Shown here: positions 57,891 to 64,000 of the stretch, one piece after another | Position numbering within the stretch: the first letter of the stretch is position 1 | Layout of the letters: each line of letters begins with the position of its first letter | From: Massilia sp. BJB1822 | GTDB taxonomy: Bacteria > Pseudomonadota > Gammaproteobacteria > Burkholderiales > Burkholderiaceae_D | Assembly (NCBI RefSeq): GCF_013369485.1 | Contig: NZ_JABWEB010000014.1 | Location: forward strand, 85,872-149,871 | Direction: 5' to 3' | Length of the DNA: 64,000 nt | Translations under genes and position numbers: made by a program | Notes under the pieces: model-generated | Seen by the model: only the letters and a program-made list of their open reading frames with translations | Databases searched by the model: none | Told to the model about the DNA's origin: nothing

Positions 57891-59947
57891 CGAGATTGCA
57901 TCAACAGGGTGTTCAGCCGTTTGACTGAATGGGTTCGACCACCGCTGTCCGGCACGCCATATTTCAGGGCGCCGTACAGCTCCAGAAATTCTTTCATGGC
58001 AGCTTTTTTATCCTCGGGCAGGGCGGCGGCCAGCAGGCGCGCGGCATAGCTGCGCGGCCCTTCGTCGGCCGCGCGCGGCAGGCCGCGCCGCGCCATTTGC
58101 CGGCAGAACGCCTGGTAGGCCGCATCCACGGGATCGAGTCCGCGGCCCGCGCGCAGACGCTGCGCGGCGAACAGCAGCAGGGCCACCAGGGCCAGGCCGA
58201 GCGCGCTGCGCCAGTTGCCGAGCGCGAAATTTAGTTCTGCAAGGAAATTTCGCTGCCTTTCTGGATTGTAATCCAGGACCCATTGATTCCAAGAATTATT
58301 TATCGCATTGGCATTAAAACGCAGCCAGGAAAGCCACGAAGCGCTGTCGTTCTGCAAGTCCACCAGGCCGGCCAGCCCCTCCAGGCCGAAGGGCGGTTCG
58401 GCCGGGATGGCGCGCGCCAGGCTTTGCTCGACGCGCTGCGGGGCGACGGCGGCGGTGGGATCGACGCGCTGCCAGCCTTGTTCGCCCAGCCAGACCTCGG
58501 CCCAGGCATGGGCGTCGGACTGGCGCACGATCAGGTAGCCGTCCACCGGATTCAGCTCGCCGCCCTGGTAGCCGGTGACCACGCGCGCCGGGATGCCGGC
58601 CGCGCGCATCAGGTAGACGAAGGCGCTGGCGTAATGCTCGCAAAAACCGGCGCGGCTGGCGAACAGGAATTCATCCACCGCATCGCGCCCCAGGGCCGGC
58701 GGCGTCAGGGTGTAGCGATACGGCTCGCTGCGGAATTTGCGCAGCACGGCGCGCACCGCCGCCTGGGGATCGTCCAGGGCGCGCAGGCTGGCCGCCAGCT
58801 CCAGCGCGCGCGGATTGAAGCCGGGGGGCAGTTGGCGCCACTGCGCCGTGCGCGCCGGACTGGCCTCGCCCTGCAGGCTGAAATCGGGATAGGCCTTGGC
58901 GCGGTAGCGCAGGCGCTCGTGCAGCGGCTCCATCACATAGCTTTCCAGTTCGTCGCTGCTGCGCAGGCGCTGGCCGGGGATGCTCAGATCCGGTTCGGTG
59001 AATTCGAGCGTGAACAGGAAGCGCTTGCCGCTCGGCTCCATGGTGATTTCGTGGCGGATGCCGGGGCCGCGCAGGTGGATGCTCAAGCCGGCGGGCAGGC
59101 CGCCGCGGTAGAGCGGACGGCCGCTGCGGGTCCAGGTGCGGCCGTCGTAGTTGCTGAGCACCACGCCGCGCCAGTACAACTGGTTCTGGCGTGGCCGGGG
59201 ATCGAAGAAGCGCACGCGGAAGGCGATGTCGTCGGAGGCGGCAAGACTGGACAGGCTGCCCGGCGCCATCGTGTCGGAAATGCCGGTGCGCCCGCTGCGC
59301 GCATCGCCCGGCAAGCCCCACAGCGGCCCCTGGATGCGCGGGAAGGCGACGAACAGCAGCAGGCCCAAAGGCGCGGCCACCAGGAAGATGCGCGCCGCCA
59401 TCAGCAGGCGCTGTTTCAGCGGCGGCACGATGCCGGTGTACTGGAAGGTGACCAGGGCCGTCAGCAGCATGACGATGGTGGCCATCATCGTCAGCGCGGT
59501 GAAGATGCTTTGCGAGTAGAAGAAGTCGGTCAGCAGCAGGAAGAAGCAGAGGAAAACCACCACGTACAGGTCGCGCCGCGCATGCATTTCCAGCAGCTTG
59601 AAGGCGAGCAGCAGGGCCAGCATGGCGACGCCGGGATCGCGTCCCAGCAGGGTGCGGAAGGACAGGTAGACGCCGCCCATGGCCAGCACCGACACCGGCA
59701 GCAGGATCCACAGCGGCGGCAGGCGGCGGCCCAGCAGGGTGATGGCGGCACGCCAGGCCAGCGTGAGCGTGGCCGTGATGCTGGTCCACAGCGGCAGATG
59801 GGCGAAGTGCGGCAGCAGCACCATCAGCGCGGCCAGCAGCAGGAGCAGGGTGTCGGCCTTGTCGCGCGTCATGCGCGCCACCAGGCCCAGGACCGGCGTC
59901 GGCGCGGCCACCGGCAGGGCGCTGCTGTCGGGCGCGGCGGACTTCAC
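57887..59947 (-). CDS. tgpA: TgpA-type transmembrane transglutaminase
   Basis: 686 residues: five or six N-terminal membrane segments (~20-175), a DUF3488-like periplasmic part, a transglutaminase-like core with AGFCEHYASAFVYLMRAAGI (Cys), SDAHAWAEVWL (His) and RVDPTAAV (Asp), one further membrane helix and a C-terminal DUF4129-like part. TgpA of Pseudomonas aeruginosa is an essential periplasmic transglutaminase. The genes moxR, DUF58 and tgpA regularly occur together. Confidence 0.92.
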   Translation of the reverse strand: MKSAAPDSSALPVAAPTPVLGLVARMTRDKADTLLLLLAALMVLLPHFAHLPLWTSITATLTLAWRAAITLLGRRLPPLWILLPVSVLAMGGVYLSFRTLLGRDPGVAMLALLLAFKLLEMHARRDLYVVVFLCFFLLLTDFFYSQSIFTALTMMATIVMLLTALVTFQYTGIVPPLKQRLLMAARIFLVAAPLGLLLFVAFPRIQGPLWGLPGDARSGRTGISDTMAPGSLSSLAASDDIAFRVRFFDPRPRQNQLYWRGVVLSNYDGRTWTRSGRPLYRGGLPAGLSIHLRGPGIRHEITMEPSGKRFLFTLEFTEPDLSIPGQRLRSSDELESYVMEPLHERLRYRAKAYPDFSLQGEASPARTAQWRQLPPGFNPRALELAASLRALDDPQAAVRAVLRKFRSEPYRYTLTPPALGRDAVDEFLFASRAGFCEHYASAFVYLMRAAGIPARVVTGYQGGELNPVDGYLIVRQSDAHAWAEVWLGEQGWQRVDPTAAVAPQRVEQSLARAIPAEPPFGLEGLAGLVDLQNDSASWLSWLRFNANAINNSWNQWVLDYNPERQRNFLAELNFALGNWRSALGLALVALLLFAAQRLRAGRGLDPVDAAYQAFCRQMARRGLPRAADEGPRSYAARLLAAALPEDKKAAMKEFLELYGALKYGVPDSGGRTHSVKRLNTLLMQSR

Positions 59948-60939
59948 GCCGTCCCCTCGCTACCGTACAGGGCCAGGGCGCGCAGGCAGGCGGCGCGGTG
60001 GGCCTCGCCCAGGGCGGAGGGAAAATGCTGCTGGCCGAGGCGGAAGGCATAGGGCAGGGCGCGCTGCTCGGCTTCCAGCACCCAGCGCGTCATGCGCGAC
60101 AGGCGCAGTTCCAGGTCGAGCGAGGGCGGGAGCTGGTCGAAATCGAGACTCAGCTCGGCCACCGCGCCGCCTTCGAAATGCTTGGTCAGCAGCTGGCCGC
60201 TGGCGGGGTCGAGGCGGGCGATCTGGCGCCAGGCCAGGTGGCGCATCGGATCGCCCGGCTGGTAGCTGCGGATGCCGGCGAAGTTGTCCAGGCCCACTTG
60301 GCCATGCCCGTCCTCGCTGGCCGCGCCGCTGGTGGGCAGCGGCGGCGCATCGTATTCGGGGAAGGGATAGACCAGCACCTTCAGGTCGGGCAGCCAATAG
60401 CTCCAGGCGCCGAACAGGCCGAGCGGGAAGCGCGTGAACAGGCGCACGCGCGGCGCCGCCAGCCAGCCGCGCCGCGTGGTGGGCGTGGCCAGCACCACGC
60501 TGGCGCTGGCGCCGGCCAGCACGTCGGCCACATGGCGCGGTGCGCCCTGTTCCTGGAAGCCGAGCCAGACGGCGTAACGGTCGCGCCGTCCCGGGTTATG
60601 CAGATGCAGCTCGAACTGCGCCTCCTCGCCCGCGAACACGGGCTGGGCGCGGCCCGGCGCCAGGCGCAGCAAGCCCAGATTGCGCGCCGTCATCACCATA
60701 TCGGCCACGGCGCAGGCGCCGGTGAAAAAAGTCAGCGCAAAGCCCAGGCCGAGGTTGTAGTTGACCGCGCCAATCAGCATGATGAGCAGCAGGCCGCAGA
60801 AGGCCAGGCCGGCGCGTGTGGGCAGGATGAAAACGCGGCGCATCACCAGCAGCACTTCGCCCGGTTCGCGGGGACCAAGCTGGAACAGCCAGCGGTCGCG
60901 TGCCCGCTTTGCCGCCGCCATTGCGCCTGCGCCTAGCAT
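59944..60939 (-). CDS. DUF58 domain protein
   Basis: 331 residues: two N-terminal membrane helices (GLAFCGLLLIMLIGAVNYNLG and FALTFFTGACAVADMVMTA, in part) and the DUF58 block GLDNFAGIRSYQPGDPMRHLAWRQIARL. A von Willebrand-like fold is common in the family. It overlaps tgpA by four bases and follows moxR, so it is part of the same operon. Its ATG at 60939 has an alternative at 60921. Confidence 0.88.
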   Translation of the reverse strand: MLGAGAMAAAKRARDRWLFQLGPREPGEVLLVMRRVFILPTRAGLAFCGLLLIMLIGAVNYNLGLGFALTFFTGACAVADMVMTARNLGLLRLAPGRAQPVFAGEEAQFELHLHNPGRRDRYAVWLGFQEQGAPRHVADVLAGASASVVLATPTTRRGWLAAPRVRLFTRFPLGLFGAWSYWLPDLKVLVYPFPEYDAPPLPTSGAASEDGHGQVGLDNFAGIRSYQPGDPMRHLAWRQIARLDPASGQLLTKHFEGGAVAELSLDFDQLPPSLDLELRLSRMTRWVLEAEQRALPYAFRLGQQHFPSALGEAHRAACLRALALYGSEGTA

Positions 60940-60955
60940 GGCCTGGCCATCGCCC

Positions 60956-61876
60956 TTACAGCGGCACCGACTTCTGCAGCTGCAGCACCAAGTCGCGGCT
61001 GCCCAGCGCCACGCCCTGCGCCGATTTCAGCGGCCGCAGACGGTGGGCGCAGACCGGCACCAGCATGGCTTGCACGTCTTCCGGGATCACATGGTCGCGT
61101 CCCTCCAGCGCGGCCCAGGCGCGCGCGGCCTGCAGCAGCGCCAGCGCGGCGCGCGGACTGAGTCCCTCGGCAAAGGCGCCGCTCTGGCGCGAAGCCTGGG
61201 CCAGCGCCTGCACATAATCGATCAGCGCGGGCGCGGCGTGGATCTGGCGCAGGCCTTGCTGGGCCGCCGCCAGTTCGGCCGGCGCCATCAGGGCCGGCAG
61301 GGTTTTGAGCATGCTGCGCCGGTCCTCGCCCATCAGCAGGGCGCGTTCGGCGGCGGCGTCGGGATAGCCGAGCGAGAGGCACATCAGGAAGCGGTCCAGC
61401 TGCGATTCGGGCAGCGGGAAGGTGCCGATCTGGTGGGTGGGATTCTGGGTGGCGATGACGAAGAAGGGTTCGGGCAGCACGCGCGTCACGCCGTCGACCG
61501 ACACCTGGCGCTCCTCCATCGCTTCCAGCAGGCCCGATTGCGTCTTGGGAGTGGCGCGGTTGATTTCGTCGGCCAGCAGCACCTGGGTGAAGATGGGGCC
61601 GGGGTGGAAGGCGAAGCCGCCTTTCTCGCGGTCGTAGATGGAAATGCCCGCCACGTCGGCCGGCAGCAGGTCGCTGGTGAACTGGATGCGGTTGAACTGC
61701 AGGCCCAGGGAGATCGACAGCGCATGCGCCAGCGTGGTCTTGCCCACGCCTGGCACGTCCTCTATCAGCAGATGGCCGCCGGCCAGCAGGCAGGTCAGCG
61801 CTTGCCGCACTTGCAGGTCCTTGCCGACGATGACCTGGCCAACCTGCTGCGCAACATTATGGAATTTGGCGTACAT
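60956..61876 (-). CDS. MoxR family AAA+ ATPase
   Basis: 306 residues with Walker A EDVPGVGKTTLAHAL, Walker B LLADEINRATPKTQSGLLEAM, sensor ATQNPTHQIGTFPLPE and an Arg-finger region DRFLMCLSLGYP. MoxR ATPases act as chaperones for partners with VWA/DUF58 domains. It leads the operon moxR-DUF58-tgpA-mltB and is divergent from the deacetylase gene. Confidence 0.93.
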   Translation of the reverse strand: MYAKFHNVAQQVGQVIVGKDLQVRQALTCLLAGGHLLIEDVPGVGKTTLAHALSISLGLQFNRIQFTSDLLPADVAGISIYDREKGGFAFHPGPIFTQVLLADEINRATPKTQSGLLEAMEERQVSVDGVTRVLPEPFFVIATQNPTHQIGTFPLPESQLDRFLMCLSLGYPDAAAERALLMGEDRRSMLKTLPALMAPAELAAAQQGLRQIHAAPALIDYVQALAQASRQSGAFAEGLSPRAALALLQAARAWAALEGRDHVIPEDVQAMLVPVCAHRLRPLKSAQGVALGSRDLVLQLQKSVPL

Positions 61877-61949
61877 GGTATCCTGTTAAGTCCCCGGCTG
61901 ATATGGGGTAGGGCTAGATTACCGCCATAGGCACACAGACACAAGCGAC

Positions 61950-62879
61950 ATGAGCACAGCAATTTACAGTCATCCCGACTGCCAGCGCCATGAAATGGGC
62001 GAGTGGCATCCCGAATCGCCGGCGCGGCTGCAAGCCATCGCCGACCAGTTGATTACTGCGCAAATCGACGCCTTCCTCGACCACCGCGAAGCGCCGCTGG
62101 CCGACGTGGCCGATATCGCCCGCAACCACACGGCCAATGCCATCGCCATTGTGCGCGACAACCGGCCGTATCCGGGCGAGAGCCACTATCCCATCGACGC
62201 CGACACCTCGATCAACGCCTACAGCTGGCAGGCCGCCTTGCGCGCGGCCGGCGCCGCGGTGGCGGCCACCGACGCCGTCATCGACGGCGAGATCGACAAT
62301 GCTTTCTGCGCGGTGCGCCCGCCCGGCCACCATGCGCGGCCCACCGAACCGATGGGCTTTTGCCTGTTCAATAACATTGCCATCGCCGCCAAGCATGCGC
62401 TCGACGCGCGCGGCCTGGAGCGCGTGGCCGTGATCGATTTCGACGTCCACCACGGCAATGGCACGGAAGAGTCGCTGCGCCACGAGCCGCGCGCGCTGAT
62501 GGTGAGCTTCTTCCAGCATCCCTTCTATCCCTACACCGAGGCCGATCCGATCTCCGAGCATCTGGTGAACGTGCCGGTGCCGGCCCATACCAAGGGCGAG
62601 GCCGTGCGCCAGCTGGTGCAGGAAAAATGGCTGCCGGCCCTGCATGCCTTCCAGCCGCAGATGATCTTCATCTCGGCCGGCTTCGACGCCCACCGCGAAG
62701 ATGAACTGGGCGGCATGGGCCTGGTGGAGGCGGACTATGTGTGGATGACGCAGCAGATCATGGAGATTGCCAAGCTGTACGCCAAGGGCCGCATCGTCAG
62801 CTGCCTGGAAGGCGGCTACAGCCTGTCGGCGCTGGGCCGCAGCGTGGCGGCCCATATCAAGACCCTGGCGGAACTCTAG
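61950..62879 (+). CDS. Histone deacetylase family protein
   Basis: 309 residues of the arginase/deacetylase fold: RPPGHHARPTEPMGFCLFNN with the catalytic His pair, and DFDVHHGNGTEES with the zinc Asp and His; SAGFDAHREDELGGM supplies the third Asp. It is likely a zinc-dependent deacetylase of acetylpolyamines or acetyl-lysine; the substrate is unknown. Confidence 0.92.
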   Translation: MSTAIYSHPDCQRHEMGEWHPESPARLQAIADQLITAQIDAFLDHREAPLADVADIARNHTANAIAIVRDNRPYPGESHYPIDADTSINAYSWQAALRAAGAAVAATDAVIDGEIDNAFCAVRPPGHHARPTEPMGFCLFNNIAIAAKHALDARGLERVAVIDFDVHHGNGTEESLRHEPRALMVSFFQHPFYPYTEADPISEHLVNVPVPAHTKGEAVRQLVQEKWLPALHAFQPQMIFISAGFDAHREDELGGMGLVEADYVWMTQQIMEIAKLYAKGRIVSCLEGGYSLSALGRSVAAHIKTLAEL

Positions 62880-62958
62880 GCGGCCTGCCGGGCAAATAGG
62901 CAGCGGCGTCTCAAAACGGTAAAATAGCGGATTGTTCGACAGATTTAGAAGGCAGAAG

Positions 62959-63906
62959 ATGGCAATCCAATGGTTCCCGGGGCATATGGCCGCCGCCAAG
63001 AAAAAGGCGGCCGAGCAGATGGCGGACGTCGATGTGGTGATCGAGGTGGTGGACGCCCGCTTGCCCGAGGCCAGCTGCAACCCGCTGGTGGAAGAGCTGC
63101 GCAAGTTCCGCGGCCGTCCCTGCCTGAAGATCCTGAACAAGGTCGATCTGGCCGACCCCGACGCCACGGCGGCCTGGGTCACCTATTACGAGCGTGATCC
63201 GGACGTGACGGCCTACGCCATGACGACCAAGAAGCCGGCCGACGTGGCGCGCGTGATCGACAAGGTGCGCGCGCTGGCGCCGCATCGCGGCCAGCCGACC
63301 AAGCCGCTGCGGATGATGATCATGGGTATTCCCAACGTCGGCAAATCGACGCTGATGAACGCGTTGCTCAAGCGCCGCGTGGCCAAGGTGGGCGACGAGC
63401 CGGCCGTGACCAAGCAGCAGCAGAAAATCTACCTGGACCTGAACACGGTGCTGATCGACACGCCCGGCCTGCTGTGGCCGAAAATCGCCATGCCGAGCGA
63501 TGGCCTGATGCTGGCCGCCAGCCACGCCATCGGCGCCAATGCGCTGATCGAAGAGGAAGTGGCGGTGTTCCTGGCCGAGGAACTGCTGCGCCGCTATCCC
63601 GCGCTGCTGAAGGCGCGCTACGGCCTGAAAGTGGAAGAGCTGGACGGCATCGGCGTGGTGGAAGGCGTCGCCATGCGGCGCGGCTACCGCGTGCGCGGCG
63701 GCGAACCGGATTTCGAGAAAGCCTCGCACATGCTGCTGCAGGATTACCGCAGCGGCGCGCTGGGCCGCATCTCGCTGGAAACGCCGCAGACGCGCGAAGC
63801 GGCGCTGGCCATCCACCTCGAAGCGGAGCGCGTCAAGGCCGAGCAGGCCGCCATCAAGGCCGCCGAGAAGGAAGCCGAACGCATGAAGGGCAAGCGCGGC
63901 ACCTGA
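62959..63906 (+). CDS. ylqF: Circularly permuted ribosome-biogenesis GTPase (RbgA/YlqF type)
   Basis: 315 residues from ATG 62959 (GAAGGCAG upstream); the frame runs up to 62932 but MAIQWFPGHM is the standard start of the family. The G motifs come in the order G4 (LNKVDL), G1 (GIPNVGKST), G3 (DTPGLL), which marks circularly permuted GTPases. RbgA assists late 50S assembly. The C-terminal ~30 residues are Lys/Glu/Ala-rich. Confidence 0.94.
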   Translation: MAIQWFPGHMAAAKKKAAEQMADVDVVIEVVDARLPEASCNPLVEELRKFRGRPCLKILNKVDLADPDATAAWVTYYERDPDVTAYAMTTKKPADVARVIDKVRALAPHRGQPTKPLRMMIMGIPNVGKSTLMNALLKRRVAKVGDEPAVTKQQQKIYLDLNTVLIDTPGLLWPKIAMPSDGLMLAASHAIGANALIEEEVAVFLAEELLRRYPALLKARYGLKVEELDGIGVVEGVAMRRGYRVRGGEPDFEKASHMLLQDYRSGALGRISLETPQTREAALAIHLEAERVKAEQAAIKAAEKEAERMKGKRGT

Positions 63907-63913
63907 TGCCGGT

Positions 63914-64000
63914 TTAGTCCACGGCGGCGCCGAAGCGGAAGCTGGAGACAGCCAAGGCGCCGAAGAAATCGTCCTCGTGATAGACCTCGTGCGCGGCCTC
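63914..64000 (-). CDS. C-terminal end of an unidentified protein (5' part off window)
   Basis: 28 residues before a stop at 63914, reading EAAHEVYHEDDFFGALAVSS and FRFGAAVD. It is open to the window edge and convergent with the GTPase gene, 7 bases apart. Too short to identify. Confidence 0.5.
   Translation of the reverse strand, partial: EAAHEVYHEDDFFGALAVSSFRFGAAVD

Noticed and set aside
58283..60052. 589-codon Gln/Gly/Arg-rich frame on the plus strand
   Set aside because: Antisense to tgpA; low-complexity shadow.
1..64000. CRISPR arrays, rRNA and tRNA genes, complete insertion sequences
   Set aside because: None seen; the only stable RNA gene found is ssrA, and no regular spaced repeats or transposase motifs were noticed.

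Overview
The window looks like a chromosomal segment of a high-GC betaproteobacterium of the family Oxalobacteraceae (Massilia/Duganella/Janthinobacterium group). This is inferred from the conserved order gyrA, serC, pheA, hisC, tyrA, aroA, cmk, rpsA, ihfB, lapA, lapB, rfaE, from a betaproteobacterial-type tmRNA, from several PEP-CTERM proteins, and from 3'-end repeat elements. No rRNA, tRNA, CRISPR array or complete insertion sequence was seen.

Layout. 1-14.4 kb: a truncated HDOD gene, M13 and S9 peptidases, a methyltransferase, CsbD, a MATE pump, a two-domain beta/gamma-crystallin protein, cbpA-cbpM, a LysR/azoreductase divergent pair, and a nicotinamidase-like gene with pncB (NAD salvage). 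14.4-16.8 kb: a less GC-rich cluster with two tandem PEP-CTERM proteins that carry a TLDc-type domain and an 80-residue protein that is little more than a signal peptide plus sorting tail. 16.8-26.6 kb: a Fur-box siderophore receptor, an MFS/HxlR divergent pair, a tetR/tetA divergent pair with a perfect 19-bp operator, a fourth PEP-CTERM gene with a good sigma-54 promoter, and a second TonB receptor with a DUF2946 gene (perhaps copper). 26.7-32.9 kb: an accessory stretch with a Tdi1-like immunity protein, a Fic protein whose motif His is Gln, two unknown or NTF2-like genes, a decayed toxin-antitoxin pair, a BPSL0067-type amidase with a STY0301-type partner, a run of five hairpins, and ssrA (tmRNA), a common integration site.

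33-40 kb: a GIY-YIG-like unknown, gph-ubiG, a phd/vapC-type pair, an OmpA-family protein and gyrA (with Ala at position 83). 40-52.4 kb: a core co-directional block for serine, phenylalanine and tyrosine synthesis, the shikimate pathway, CMP kinase, ribosomal protein S1, IHF-beta, LPS assembly (lapA, lapB), heptose kinase and a ComEA-like HhH protein. 52.4-64 kb: an FAD oxidoreductase fused to a cyclic-nucleotide-binding domain, a GNAT enzyme, cysM, a small HTH protein, the moxR-DUF58-tgpA-mltB operon, a histone-deacetylase-family protein and a circularly permuted GTPase (RbgA/YlqF type).

The items most worth a second look are the secreted TLDc/PEP-CTERM pair, the tetRA locus with a substituted TM1 aspartate, the inverted-repeat elements placed just 3' of three minus-strand genes, and the accessory region beside ssrA. 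All calls rest on reading the sequence and on remembered family motifs; no database search was run.
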